A stretch of DNA of 64,000 nucleotides from Microbacteriaceae bacterium PS02070 (GCA_029959865.1 JASCPE010000001.1:496001-560000); one strand, 5' to 3'; positions 37,108-46,601 are shown, counted from the first letter of the stretch. Notes: generated by a model from the sequence alone, not told the origin. Program-made: numbers and translations.

Positions 37108-38274
37108 TCATCCCTCGTACACCGTCCAGGTGCCATCCTTCAGCGTCGTCGGCGTCAGGGTCGGGTCGGCGACGCGACGGGTCTCCTGGTCGAATGTGAT
37201 GGACCCGTAGATCACGCTCGGGACGTCTGCGATCTCCTCGAAGCCTGCCAAGATGCCCTCGCGCGTGAGTCCCCCCGCCTCTGCGGCTGCAGCGGCAACG
37301 TACAGCGCGTCGTAGGCGGTGGCTTCGAACAGGGTCACATCGTCCTCCTGCGGGTACTTCTCGAGGAAGGACGCGACGAAGTCCTGGACAAGCGGGTCGT
37401 CGCTCGTTTCGACGAACTGGCTGGGGATGACCGCGCCCTCCGCCTCGGGGGTGCTGTTGAACGACGCCTCGTCCTGACCTCCGAAGAATGTGCCCTCGTA
37501 GCCGATCGCGCGCAGCTGACTGACCAGCTTTGCCGCGTCCGGGCCGTAGCCGACGTGCACGAATGCCTCGGGATCACCCTCGACGGCCTTTGTTAGCGAT
37601 GGACGGTAGTCATCGCTCGTCGCGTCGATGCCTTCCGCCGCCGTGATCTCCAGCCCCACGCGCTCTGCCTCTTCCTCGAAGGCGTCGAAGGCGGGGATAC
37701 CCCAGTCGGCGGTGTTCAGATACGTCACGGCAACGGAATCGACGCCCAGTTCCTTGATGTAGTTGGCGGTCCACGTGTAGTTCGCCTTCGTCGTGATGGC
37801 ACTGGACCACTGCCACTGGGTCCCGTCTTCCGTGAAGGCGGGGTTTGAGTTGTTGAACCCGTACTGGAGCAGCTCACCGTCGGTGTAGATCGGCGATGCC
37901 GGGATCGACGCGGCGGAGGAGTAGTCGCCGAAGACGAGGATGACGTCGGAATCGGCGACGAACTTCTGCGCGACGGTCACCGACTGCTTCGGGTCGGACT
38001 GGGAGTCCTCGTACTTCAACTCGATCGGGTGGCCGTCGATGCCACCGGCCGCATTGATCTCTTCCACGGCGAGGTCGAATGCAAGGCGGAACTGCTCCCC
38101 GTACTCGGCATACTGGCCGGTCGTGGCGGACGAGACACCGAAGTACACCGGGCTGCCGTCCTCGATCTCCTCGGCCGAATCCGACCCCTCCGCCAAACTG
38201 CAGCCAGCAAGGGCCGCCACGGCGACGATCGATAGGGCGACGGTAGACCAACGATGGCGTCGGGCGAGTGTCAT
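37108..38274 (-). CDS. Liv-type substrate-binding lipoprotein
   Basis: A 388-residue extracytoplasmic binding protein. The signal peptide MTLARRHRWSTVALSIVAVA ends in the lipobox LAGC with Cys25 as the lipid anchor. The mature protein is a two-lobed periplasmic-binding fold of the Leu/Ile/Val type (YFGVSSATTGQYAEYGEQFRLAFDLAVEEINAAGGIDGHPIEL and ending SITFDQETRRVADPTL; quoted in parts). It is the first gene of the operon, giving the importer its specificity. The ligand is unlikely to be inferred from sequence alone. The start at 38274 is chosen for the proper signal peptide. Confidence 0.9.
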   Translation of the reverse strand: MTLARRHRWSTVALSIVAVAALAGCSLAEGSDSAEEIEDGSPVYFGVSSATTGQYAEYGEQFRLAFDLAVEEINAAGGIDGHPIELKYEDSQSDPKQSVTVAQKFVADSDVILVFGDYSSAASIPASPIYTDGELLQYGFNNSNPAFTEDGTQWQWSSAITTKANYTWTANYIKELGVDSVAVTYLNTADWGIPAFDAFEEEAERVGLEITAAEGIDATSDDYRPSLTKAVEGDPEAFVHVGYGPDAAKLVSQLRAIGYEGTFFGGQDEASFNSTPEAEGAVIPSQFVETSDDPLVQDFVASFLEKYPQEDDVTLFEATAYDALYVAAAAAEAGGLTREGILAGFEEIADVPSVIYGSITFDQETRRVADPTLTPTTLKDGTWTVYEG

Positions 38275-38524
38275 GAGCGTTCTGCCTCTCTGAACGGCCG
38301 GTGCGGCCATGAGCTGTGGACCCGAGGCCCCCATCGGGAAAGGAGCTCAGGCGCGTCTGACTGTAGGGCGAGGAGCCCCCTCGGCGTCGAATTATGACGC
38401 CAAGGGTCATCGCGGGCCCTGCGCGCACCGGCCGCGGGCGCGGGGCGCGAGACCTTTCGACCCCGACTCCGACCCCGGCACTCACCGCGAGGAACGAAGT
38501 TGCACACTGTTGTGTATCTTCCGT

Positions 38525-38530
38525 TATCAT
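38525..38530 (+). promoter_or_regulatory. -10 box of YhgE operon (leaderless)
   Basis: TATCAT, then 6 nt, then the GTG at 38537. TTGCAC at 38500-38505 is a possible -35, though at a long 19-bp spacing. The spacer contains ACAC-N4-GTGT (38504-38515), a small dyad that a TetR-type repressor such as the one encoded downstream could use. Confidence 0.55.
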
Positions 38531-38536
38531 CAGGTG

Positions 38537-41524
38537 GTGCGAAACAGCGGACGCGTCTTCTCCCGGGATCTCTCCCGGATCGGGCGCGCGCGGCGTACCT
38601 GGATCATCGTGCTCGGCGTTCTTCTCACGCCGGCGCTGTACGCCTGGTTCAACATCTCCGCGTTCTGGGACCCCTATGCCGCAACGGGTGATATCGCGGT
38701 TGCGGTCGTCAATCTCGACGAGGGTGCATCGTCGGAACTGACCGGCGCGGTGGATGTCGGAGCGCAGGTCGAGGACCAGCTGGCCGACAACGACGAGCTC
38801 GGTTGGCAGTTCATGGACGAGAACGCCGCGCTGGAGGCCGTCCGCGCAGGCGACGTCTACGCGACCATCGTCATTCCGGCCGACTTCAGCGAGAAGCTTC
38901 TCAGCGTCACGACCGGGGATTTCGTCCGGCCCGCACTCCGGTACGACGTCAACGAGAAGATCAGCGCCATCTCTCCCAAGATCACCGATGCCGGCGCCAC
39001 CGCGATCGATCGACAGATCACCAGCAGCTTCAGCGCCCAGGTCGCCGAGGCAGTCACCGAGACCCTGCGCGACGCGGGCGTAGACGTCGAGGACCGCGTG
39101 CGTGGCGCCCAGGAAGACTCGATCACTGCGCTCGACGAGGCCGCCGACAGAGTGGAGTCTGCCCGCGATTCGGTCGCCGACCTGCGCCAGGGAGTTACCG
39201 ACTCGCGTGACTCCCTCACGGCGTCGCGGGGAACCCTCGACGACATCGATGCAACCCTCGCCGACGTCCAATCCGCTGCCCAGCAGGCCCAGTCCATCGT
39301 CGCCACCGCGCAGGAGCAGGCCCTGGTCTTCACCGACGCCGCGACGGCTGCCTACGTCGAGGCTGCAGGCCTCCTCGCCGACGCCACCGGCTCCGCGAAC
39401 ACTCGGGTGTCCGAGGTCACTCAGGTCCTGGACCGCGTCGGGGGACGTGTCGATACCGCCATCTCCGCCGCGACCACGGTGACGAGTTCCCTCGCCGACG
39501 CTCTTGCCGGGCTCCAAGCACTCGTCAATGGGGGCGATCTTTCCGCCGACGCTCAGCAGCAGATCGACGCGGTGCTAGCCGACCTCGAAGAGCGCAACAC
39601 CGCCAACGAACAGCTTCTCGCTGACCTCGACACTCTCAACGGCGATGCCGGCGAGACCGTGGACGCCGTCGGGTCAACCGCGTCGGCCCTGCAGGACGCA
39701 ACGCAGAACGCGTCCGATGCCGCCGCCGGGTTGCGTACAGCCCTCGGCGAGAACGTGCCGGCACTCACCCGAAGCATGACGGCGCTCGCGACCAGCGCCG
39801 GAGCCTTCTCGGAGGCGATCGGCCTTCACCGCACACAGATCGTCCAAGCCCATGGCCTCCTCGACGACCTCGACGCGCAGCTCGCATCCACCGCCGATGC
39901 GCTCGACGCTCTGGAGGATGATCTCTCCGCCATCGGGTCCGGGGTGCAGACCGCACGCACGGACATCCTCGCGCTGAGCTCCGCCTCGCTCTGGAATGAC
40001 CTCTCGGACGTCACCGGGCTCGAGCCGACCCAGATCGCCGACTTCATCGCCTCCCCCGTGGATATCACCGAGCACGTCGTCTATCCGGTGGCCAACTACG
40101 GTTCCGCGATGGCGGCACTGTTCACCAACCTCTCGCTGTGGCTCGGCGCGTTCATGCTCACCGTCATCTTCCGCACCGAGGTCGACACGGAGGGTCTGCC
40201 GTCCCTCACTGTCACGCAGGCCTACTTCGGACGATTCTTCCTGCTCGCGATGTTCGCCGTGATCCAAGGTGTCATCGTCAGCGTCGGAAACCTCATCATC
40301 GGGATTCAGACGGTGAGCGCTGTCGCGTTCGTGGCGACCAGTGTCCTGGTCGCCCTCGCCTACGTGAGCATCGTGTACGCGCTCTGTGTCGCTTTCGGGC
40401 ACGTCGGTCGCGGACTCGCCGTTCTCCTGGTGGTCATGCAGATCCCGGGCGCCTCCGGCCTCTATCCGATCGAGATGATGCCCGACTTCTTCCGCGCGAT
40501 TCACCCCCTCCTCCCCTTTACGTACGGCATCGACGCCATGCGCGAGACGATCGGCGGCTTCTACGACGGCCACTACGCGCGGGCTCTCGGGATCCTCGGC
40601 ATCTTCGTCCTCGCGGCCTTCCTCGTGGGACTCGTCGTGCGTCGACGCATGGTCAATCTCGCACGTCTGTTCAATCGCGAGGTCTCCTCGACAGGGCTCC
40701 TCGTCGCGCAGGACGTGCAAGTCGGGACCGTCACCTACCGCCTCTCGAGCGTCGTACGCGCCCTCTCGGACCGGAACGAATACCGCCACGACATCGCACG
40801 GCGCACACGACTGATCACAGCGCACTACCGCACGATCCTGCGGGCGCTTCTCGCCGCGGGTGCTCTCGGACTCGTCATCATCGCCGTGGTTGCATGGGCA
40901 GTGCCGGCCGAGAAGGCGGCGTTCCTCTTCGCCGGCGTCGTGTGGTGCCTCGTCGTGATCGCCTCGCTCGTCGTGCTGGAGTACCTCCACGAGAGCCTTC
41001 GCGCGTCCGGCGAAGCCACCTCCGCCGACGAAGAAGCAGAGGCCACCTCGGCGACTGCGGCAGCAAACCGACGCCGCGCCACCTTCGTCACCGAAGGCGG
41101 AGCCGAAGACCGCGGCGCATCCGCCGGGGGTATTGCGCTGGCGACGCAGCCGCTGCCGCTCCCCGACACCGAGGCCCCGAGCCCAGCCGAGCCTGACGCC
41201 GACATCGAGCATCTGGAGTCGCTCTTCGAGAGCGGCGGAGTGTCTGGCGCTCTCTCGTCACCGTCTGACCAAGAGACTCCGCCTTCCTCCGACGTGCCCG
41301 ACGACGAAACGGACAGCGTGGGAGAGAGCGACGGCACCGACCTGGGCGACTCTGATACCGATCCGGACGGTGAGGACGCTCAGATCGGCCAGGCTACAGA
41401 CTCACTCCCGGCGGATCAGGACTCGGCCGATTCCGACGGCGCCGCGACACACACGCGCGAGGGTGAACAGCCCGCCAGGCATGACACGACCGAGCCGAAG
41501 GACGGAGGTGAGACGGGCGCATGA
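38537..41524 (+). CDS. YhgE/Pip-family membrane protein, long form
   Basis: A 995-residue protein of the YhgE/Pip (phage infection protein) family. Order: one N-terminal helix (about 20-40, TWIIVLGVLLTPALYAWFNI), a long extracellular region rich in Ala/Thr/Ser heptads (60-520), a block of about six helices (531-720) holding SGLYPIEMMPDFFRAIHP, two more helices (about 770-820), and a disordered Asp/Glu/Ser-rich tail of about 170 residues. The fold recalls ABC-2 permeases without an ATPase. Role unknown; homologues serve as phage receptor or take part in export. Start at the GTG 6 nt after TATCAT. Confidence 0.87.
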   Translation: MRNSGRVFSRDLSRIGRARRTWIIVLGVLLTPALYAWFNISAFWDPYAATGDIAVAVVNLDEGASSELTGAVDVGAQVEDQLADNDELGWQFMDENAALEAVRAGDVYATIVIPADFSEKLLSVTTGDFVRPALRYDVNEKISAISPKITDAGATAIDRQITSSFSAQVAEAVTETLRDAGVDVEDRVRGAQEDSITALDEAADRVESARDSVADLRQGVTDSRDSLTASRGTLDDIDATLADVQSAAQQAQSIVATAQEQALVFTDAATAAYVEAAGLLADATGSANTRVSEVTQVLDRVGGRVDTAISAATTVTSSLADALAGLQALVNGGDLSADAQQQIDAVLADLEERNTANEQLLADLDTLNGDAGETVDAVGSTASALQDATQNASDAAAGLRTALGENVPALTRSMTALATSAGAFSEAIGLHRTQIVQAHGLLDDLDAQLASTADALDALEDDLSAIGSGVQTARTDILALSSASLWNDLSDVTGLEPTQIADFIASPVDITEHVVYPVANYGSAMAALFTNLSLWLGAFMLTVIFRTEVDTEGLPSLTVTQAYFGRFFLLAMFAVIQGVIVSVGNLIIGIQTVSAVAFVATSVLVALAYVSIVYALCVAFGHVGRGLAVLLVVMQIPGASGLYPIEMMPDFFRAIHPLLPFTYGIDAMRETIGGFYDGHYARALGILGIFVLAAFLVGLVVRRRMVNLARLFNREVSSTGLLVAQDVQVGTVTYRLSSVVRALSDRNEYRHDIARRTRLITAHYRTILRALLAAGALGLVIIAVVAWAVPAEKAAFLFAGVVWCLVVIASLVVLEYLHESLRASGEATSADEEAEATSATAAANRRRATFVTEGGAEDRGASAGGIALATQPLPLPDTEAPSPAEPDADIEHLESLFESGGVSGALSSPSDQETPPSSDVPDDETDSVGESDGTDLGDSDTDPDGEDAQIGQATDSLPADQDSADSDGAATHTREGEQPARHDTTEPKDGGETGA

Positions 41525-43704
41525 AAGACACGCTGCGATTGGCGCGGGACGACCTGCGCCGCGCGTTCTCAACGGTGATGTCCGGGATCGTCATGTTCGG
41601 CCTCCTGGTGATCCCGTCCCTGTTCACGTGGTTCAACGTGATCGCAAGCTGGGATCCCTTCTCCGAGACCGATAACCTCACCGTCGCCGTCGCCAGCTCG
41701 GACGAGGGCTACCAGAGCGACCTCGTTCCCCTCCGCATCAACGTAGGGGAACAGGTGCTGTCCGCGCTTCGCGCGAACGACCAGCTGAACTGGGTGATCA
41801 CGACCCCTGAGGACGCTGTCGACGGCACCGAGTCCGGCGAGTACTACGCCGCGATCGTGCTCCCCGCGGACTTCAGCGCCGACATGCTGACCTTCTATTC
41901 CGACGGCGGGCAACGCACCTCGATCGCGTACTACACGAACGAGAAGAAGAATGCCCTCGCCCCGAAGATCACCGGCCAGGGCGCCGAAGGCGTGTCCACT
42001 CAGATCAGCCGAGTGTTCAACGAGACACTGAGCGAGATCGGGTTGAGTCTGGTCGCATCGCTGTCGGATTACCTCACCTCTGACGAGACCCAAGCGGCCC
42101 TGACCCGGCTCGAAGCCCGGGTCTCCGGCGTCGCGGGGCAGTTGCGGTCGGGCGCTCAGACCGCGAGCATGTTCGATGCTCTGCTGGCAACCAGCATTCC
42201 GCTCGTCGACGGAGCGTCCTCCCTCGTATCCTCCACAGCGAGCGCGTTCGAGAACACCGGCGATACGGTGGGCCAGGGCGTCGACGCGGTCGGAGACCTC
42301 AGCACCACCCTGCAGACCGCGGCGAGCGCGCTGACGACCGGACTGTCCAACACCGCGTCCGGCTACGCCGCCGTCGGCGAGCAAGTCGATGCTCTCTTCG
42401 CCCGAGTCGATGATCTCAGCGCCAGCCAGGCGGACGTGCTCAGCACGGTCGCCGAGCGGGTGCAGAACCAGATCGACCAATCCACGGCCGTTCGCGACGC
42501 CCTCGAATCGACGGTGCGACCCACGCTGCCGGAGGCCGCGCAGCCCGCTCTGGACGCTGTCATCGCCGACCTCGACACCGTGATCGGCCGCCAGCAGAGC
42601 ATGCACGATCGCCTCACCGAAGCGGTGACCGACGTCGAGACCGGCAATCAGAACGCCCAAAGCAGCCACGATGAGATCACGGCCGCCATCGAGGATGCCC
42701 GGGCGGCGATCACCGACGCACAAGCGTCCTACGACGAGGGACTCCGGCCGCAGTTGGACGAGCTCTCCGCGACCCTGTCCCAGATCGGGGCGGGGATCGG
42801 GACGATCACGGATGACCTGAGCAGCGCGGCGCGGCGTCTGACGGACGGCGACGGCAGTGTCGAGGAGACACTCGCCGGCGCGCGCACCACCACGCAGGGG
42901 ATCTCGTCGTCGCTGGAGGAGACGGCCTCGACATTCGATGACCTGGAGACAGCCCTGTCCCGCGCCATCGACACCGGCAACCTCGACCAACTCCGTGACG
43001 TCATCGGCTCCGACGCGGGCGCGCTGGCATCGGCCCTGGCCGACCCCGTGAAGCTGGACCGCGTCGCCGTCTACCCGATCGTCAGCTTCGGCGCCGGCAT
43101 GACGCCGCTCTACACCGCGCTCGCGCTGTGGGTGGGCGCGCTGCTGGCCACGGTCGCGGTGCGTACTCAGGTGCCCGATCGTCCGCTCCCCGGGACGGAG
43201 CTTTCGCCGACGCAGGCGTATCTCGGCCGCTACGGGATCTTCGCGCTCATCTCCCTCGGTCAGAGCACGCTCCTGATCCTCGGGCTGATCGCCTTCGTCC
43301 GGATCGAACCGGCGCATCCGTGGCTGTTGCTCCTGGCGGGGTGGCTGACCTCGCTCGTGTTCTCCCTCGTCGTCTACACGCTCGTGGTGGCGTTCGGGAA
43401 TGCGGGCAAGGCGCTGTCCATCCTGCTGCTGGTGATCCAGATCTCCGGGTCGGGCGGCGCGTATCCCCTCCCACTTCTGCCGCAGTGGTTCCAGAACATC
43501 AGTCCGTTCCTCCCCGCCACCCACGCCATCGATGCGATGCGTGCCGCGATCGCCGGCGTCTACCGCGGTGATTTCGCGGCCGCCTGCGGAATGCTAGCGC
43601 TCTTCATCGTTCCCGCACTCCTGCTGGGTGTCGTTCTGTCCCGTCAACTCAGGTCGTTCAATCGCTCCCTTGTCTCCGCTCTTGAATCCACGAAGGTGAT
43701 GTGA
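41521..43704 (+). CDS. YhgE/Pip-family membrane protein, second copy
   Basis: A 727-residue paralogue of the preceding gene, coupled to it by a 4-bp overlap. It has the same plan: N-terminal helix (VMSGIVMFGLLVIPSLFTWFN), long coiled extracellular part, then about six helices from residue 531 with GGAYPLPLLPQWFQNISPFLPATHAIDAMR. It lacks the extra helices and acidic tail of the first. The two probably make a hetero-oligomer. A TetR-type gene follows on the same strand. Confidence 0.87.
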   Translation: MKDTLRLARDDLRRAFSTVMSGIVMFGLLVIPSLFTWFNVIASWDPFSETDNLTVAVASSDEGYQSDLVPLRINVGEQVLSALRANDQLNWVITTPEDAVDGTESGEYYAAIVLPADFSADMLTFYSDGGQRTSIAYYTNEKKNALAPKITGQGAEGVSTQISRVFNETLSEIGLSLVASLSDYLTSDETQAALTRLEARVSGVAGQLRSGAQTASMFDALLATSIPLVDGASSLVSSTASAFENTGDTVGQGVDAVGDLSTTLQTAASALTTGLSNTASGYAAVGEQVDALFARVDDLSASQADVLSTVAERVQNQIDQSTAVRDALESTVRPTLPEAAQPALDAVIADLDTVIGRQQSMHDRLTEAVTDVETGNQNAQSSHDEITAAIEDARAAITDAQASYDEGLRPQLDELSATLSQIGAGIGTITDDLSSAARRLTDGDGSVEETLAGARTTTQGISSSLEETASTFDDLETALSRAIDTGNLDQLRDVIGSDAGALASALADPVKLDRVAVYPIVSFGAGMTPLYTALALWVGALLATVAVRTQVPDRPLPGTELSPTQAYLGRYGIFALISLGQSTLLILGLIAFVRIEPAHPWLLLLAGWLTSLVFSLVVYTLVVAFGNAGKALSILLLVIQISGSGGAYPLPLLPQWFQNISPFLPATHAIDAMRAAIAGVYRGDFAAACGMLALFIVPALLLGVVLSRQLRSFNRSLVSALESTKVM

Positions 43705-43744
43705 TGATGCACACTCGTTCCGCATCCGCGGGTGGTCGGCGCTC

Positions 43745-44383
43745 ATGACCACGCCCGCTCCCCTCCGGCGCCGAGACGCCACCGCGAACCGGGAGGCGAT
43801 TCTTCGAGCAGCGCAGGCGGTCCTCGGCTCCGACCCCACGGCGCCCTTGGACGCCATCGCCCAGGCTGCGGGGCTGACGCGGCGCGCGCTGTACGGGCAC
43901 TTCGCCGATCGAGACGCCCTGCTTCGCGCGGTGATCTCCCTCGGCGCCGAGCGCTTCAACGAGATCGCCGCCGATACCGACGACCGTGATCCGCGTGTGG
44001 CGCTGGCCCGGCTCGCCTCGCGACTGTGGCGCGAAGCCGGGGTGGTGCGGGCGGCCGCGAACCTCGCGCTGGATGATCAGCACGTCTTCGACACGATGCA
44101 CGCACTGACCCCGGTGCGGGAGCGGGTGCGCACCCTCACCGAGCTGGGCGTGCGCGCCGGCGTCTTCCGACGCGACATCGCCGTGGGAGCCCTCTCGCAA
44201 CTCATCGAGGAGACCGCGCGCACGGCGCTGAGAAGTCGAAGCGTCGAGCCGCCGGACGGTGAGGCGGTGATCGTGCGCGTCGTTCTGAGCATTGCCGGCC
44301 TGTCCTGGGTCGATCAGGTGACGCTCCTGGAGGAGCACCCTGAGATTCTGGGGCGCGCGGAGGCACACGAGACCCCTCAGTAG
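43745..44383 (+). CDS. TetR/AcrR-family regulator
   Basis: A 212-residue regulator. The helix-turn-helix lies near residues 15-58 (NREAILRAAQAVLGSDPTAPLDAIAQAAGLTRRALYGHFADRDALLRAVI; quoted in parts). The C-terminal domain is divergent, as usual for ligand-binding parts. It is the third gene after the two YhgE genes and may repress their promoter near 38525. There is no ribosome site of note before the ATG at 43745. Its TAG stop forms part of the -10 box of the next gene. Confidence 0.88.
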   Translation: MTTPAPLRRRDATANREAILRAAQAVLGSDPTAPLDAIAQAAGLTRRALYGHFADRDALLRAVISLGAERFNEIAADTDDRDPRVALARLASRLWREAGVVRAAANLALDDQHVFDTMHALTPVRERVRTLTELGVRAGVFRRDIAVGALSQLIEETARTALRSRSVEPPDGEAVIVRVVLSIAGLSWVDQVTLLEEHPEILGRAEAHETPQ

Positions 44384-44386
44384 GCT
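44381..44386 (+). promoter_or_regulatory. -10 box of HAD gene within tetR stop
   Basis: TAGGCT, with its TAG being the tetR stop codon, then 6 nt and the ATG at 44393. This gives the HAD gene a leaderless transcript independent of the tetR operon. Confidence 0.6.
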
Positions 44387-44392
44387 GGAGTC

Positions 44393-45073
44393 ATGCCGAT
44401 CAGATCACCGTGGAGTTGCGTGCTGTGGGATGTCGACGGCACCCTCGTGGACGCCTCTGAGGGAATCCTGCGTCGACTCGACACGACACTGACCCACTTC
44501 GGCGGCCGTCCGCCGACGCGATCGGAGCTGTCGTATTGGATCGGCCCGCCCATGTACGACTCGTTCCAGCGCAATGCCGGAATGACACCCGAACAGGCGA
44601 CCGAGGCCACCACTTTCTACCGCACGCTGGCGCTGGGCGACGGATACGCAACCGGCGCGAAGCTGTACCCGGGCGTCGAAGACCTCATGCGGGAGCTTCA
44701 CCACGCAGGCGTTCCGCAAGCGACGGCGAGCTCGAAGCCGGAGATCCAGGTCGCCAGCCTCATGGATCACTTCGGGCTTGACCGATACCTCTCTGCAGTC
44801 GTTGGAGCGACTCCGGACGAGAAGACCCTCAGCCGCAAGGCCGACATCATCGCAGAGTCCCTCCGCAGGTTGAACGACGCGGGAGTCGATACATCCCGTC
44901 CGGTCCTCATCGGCGACCGTCACCACGACGTCGAAGGGGGCATCGAGCGTGGCGTCCCGGTGATCTTCGTCACCTGGGGCTTCAGCTGGCCTCACGAAAC
45001 CGAGGGCGCGCAGGCGGTCGTCTCCGACATCCAAGAACTACGTGACCTGCTCCTGGTCAAGGACGACGTGTGA
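44393..45073 (+). CDS. HAD-superfamily hydrolase, phosphoglycolate phosphatase-like
   Basis: A 226-residue HAD phosphatase. Motif I is WDVDGTLVD with nucleophile Asp13 and acid Asp15; motif II is the ATASSKP serine region; motif III is the KAD lysine; motif IV is IGDRHHDVEG with two acidic residues. The cap domain is of the Gph type. The substrate is probably a small phosphate ester such as 2-phosphoglycolate. The 4-bp GTGA overlap couples it to the coiled-coil protein downstream. Confidence 0.9.
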   Translation: MPIRSPWSCVLWDVDGTLVDASEGILRRLDTTLTHFGGRPPTRSELSYWIGPPMYDSFQRNAGMTPEQATEATTFYRTLALGDGYATGAKLYPGVEDLMRELHHAGVPQATASSKPEIQVASLMDHFGLDRYLSAVVGATPDEKTLSRKADIIAESLRRLNDAGVDTSRPVLIGDRHHDVEGGIERGVPVIFVTWGFSWPHETEGAQAVVSDIQELRDLLLVKDDV

Positions 45074-46341
45074 ACGAAACCCTGGCCGAGGTTCTCCGCT
45101 GGGCCATCCCGGCGGCGGTCGTCTTCGGCATCACGGCGCTCGCGATCCTGGGCGGCGTCGTCGCCATCCGCGCGGTACGGCGTTCTCCACGCGCCCAAGC
45201 GAGCGCTGAAGCGGAACGCACGAGGGCCGGGTCGGCCCTCGTCGCATTGGACGCGGCCGTCGAGGAGCTCGACCTGGAGCTCGGCCTGTCCGGCGCGCTC
45301 TATGACGGGACCGCACCCCCCGCGCTCCGACGCGCGCGCACCACGGCCGACCGCGTGCTGGAGGAGAGCTTCGAGAGCTACGTAGAACTCGGCCCCGCGG
45401 TGCACCCCGCCGAGAATAGGCGTGTCGCGGCACGCATCGCTGCCCGAGCCGAGGAGGCGCTCGCGGTGATCGAGCGTGCGCGTGGAGAGCACAGCGCATG
45501 GGTACAGGCGAACGTGTCGGCCGCGGACCAAGTGGCCGCGGCGCGACGACGGTGGCAGGACCTGCGCGAGCAGTACCGCGACCCGGATGCGCTCGTCCGC
45601 GAGCTCAGCGAACAGTTCGACGTCTCGGAGTGGGAGCAGGCACGACGCAGCGCACCCCTCGTCACGGCCGAGCTGAGCGAAGCGGACCGCTTCCTCACTG
45701 CCGCTGAGCGCGCGGTAGACAATCCGACGACCTCGGCGTTGCCCCTGCTCGCTCAGAGCGAGCGGGCGCTGCGGCGAGCGCAGGCGGCGGCGAGCGCTCT
45801 CGAGGAGAATCACCGGCTCGTGCAGGAGGCGGCCCGCGCAGTGGCGGTCGAGGCGGACGCCGCGCGGACGGCACTGCGTCAGGCTGCGGGAGTGCGCGAC
45901 GGTCTGGACGACCCCGCTGATGCCGACCGGCTGGGGCGGGAGCTGCGCACAATCGAGGCCGCACTGACACTTCAGGAACAGGCGGCGCCCTCCACACCGA
46001 CCGGTGCCACGCGTGAGATCGCGCGTCTGCGCGATCGGCTCGACCTCGCCCTCGGAGACGCCCGTACGGCGCAGCACCGCATCCGTTCGGCGCGATCGGC
46101 TCTTACCGGTGCGATCGCGGCGGCGCGGTCTTCCATCGCACACGCGGAGGCGAAAACAACGAACGGCGGCGCAGACGCTCGCGCGCGCCTGGCCGCCGCT
46201 CATCGAGAGCTTGCCGCCGCGCAACAGACCAGCGATGACCCCGTGGGTGCGCTGGATGCCGCTCGGCGAGCGTCACGTCACGCGGAGGACGCATCGGCGC
46301 TGGCCGATTACGCACGTCTCCAACGAGACGGACACCTCTGA
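45070..46341 (+). CDS. Membrane-anchored coiled-coil protein of unknown function
   Basis: A 423-residue protein with one N-terminal helix (about 12-36, IPAAVVFGITALAILGGVVAI) followed by almost continuous Ala/Arg/Glu-rich helix with heptad patterning. It starts on a GTG that overlaps the HAD stop. Local segments such as SEQFDVSEWEQARRSAPLV and LPLLAQSERALRRAQAAASAL look like parts of actinobacterial TPM-associated or septal coiled-coil proteins, but I do not recognise the family. It ends head-to-head with the cold shock gene. Confidence 0.75.
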   Translation: MNETLAEVLRWAIPAAVVFGITALAILGGVVAIRAVRRSPRAQASAEAERTRAGSALVALDAAVEELDLELGLSGALYDGTAPPALRRARTTADRVLEESFESYVELGPAVHPAENRRVAARIAARAEEALAVIERARGEHSAWVQANVSAADQVAAARRRWQDLREQYRDPDALVRELSEQFDVSEWEQARRSAPLVTAELSEADRFLTAAERAVDNPTTSALPLLAQSERALRRAQAAASALEENHRLVQEAARAVAVEADAARTALRQAAGVRDGLDDPADADRLGRELRTIEAALTLQEQAAPSTPTGATREIARLRDRLDLALGDARTAQHRIRSARSALTGAIAAARSSIAHAEAKTTNGGADARARLAAAHRELAAAQQTSDDPVGALDAARRASRHAEDASALADYARLQRDGHL

Positions 46342-46351
46342 TCGGATCAGA
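46337..46351. terminator. Palindrome across two convergent stop codons
   Basis: TCTGATC-G-GATCAGA is a perfect 7-bp inverted repeat with a one-base centre. It contains the TGA of the coiled-coil gene on the plus strand and of the cold shock gene on the minus strand. It is short for an intrinsic terminator but is the only dyad in the 5-bp gap between the genes. Confidence 0.35.
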
Positions 46352-46553
46352 TCGGGCGGATGGACTCCGCCTGCAGGCCCTTGGGGCCCTGGGTGATTTC
46401 GAACTCGACCCGCTGGTTTTCTTCCAACGAGCGGTAGCCCTTAGATTCGATGGCCGTGTAGTGAGCGAAGACGTCGGCGCTTCCGTCATCAGGGGCGATG
46501 AAGCCGAAGCCCTTCTCTGCGTTGAACCACTTGACCGTACCGCTGGTGCTCAT
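46347..46553 (-). CDS. cspA: Cold shock protein (CspA family)
   Basis: A 68-residue single-domain cold shock protein. RNP1 is GFGFIAP (K-G-F-G-F-I) and RNP2 is VFAHYTAI, where many family members read VFVHFSAI; the rest matches the fold ([15 protein letters not shown] and ending [13 protein letters not shown]). It binds single-stranded RNA or DNA as a chaperone. The leader of about 40 nt contains a GACCG/CGGTC hairpin, which may matter for temperature-dependent expression. The gene is single. Confidence 0.95.
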   Translation of the reverse strand: MSTSGTVKWFNAEKGFGFIAPDDGSADVFAHYTAIESKGYRSLEENQRVEFEITQGPKGLQAESIRPI

Positions 46554-46601
46554 GAACTGCTTTCTGAAAGGGAGACCGACAACCTCTGCCGGTCGGTACC
46601 C

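Noticed and set aside
40138-41196. Several 120-500 codon frames overlapping the YhgE genes
   Set aside because: They are Arg/His/Asp-rich shadows in other frames of clear membrane-protein genes, without starts or ribosome sites.
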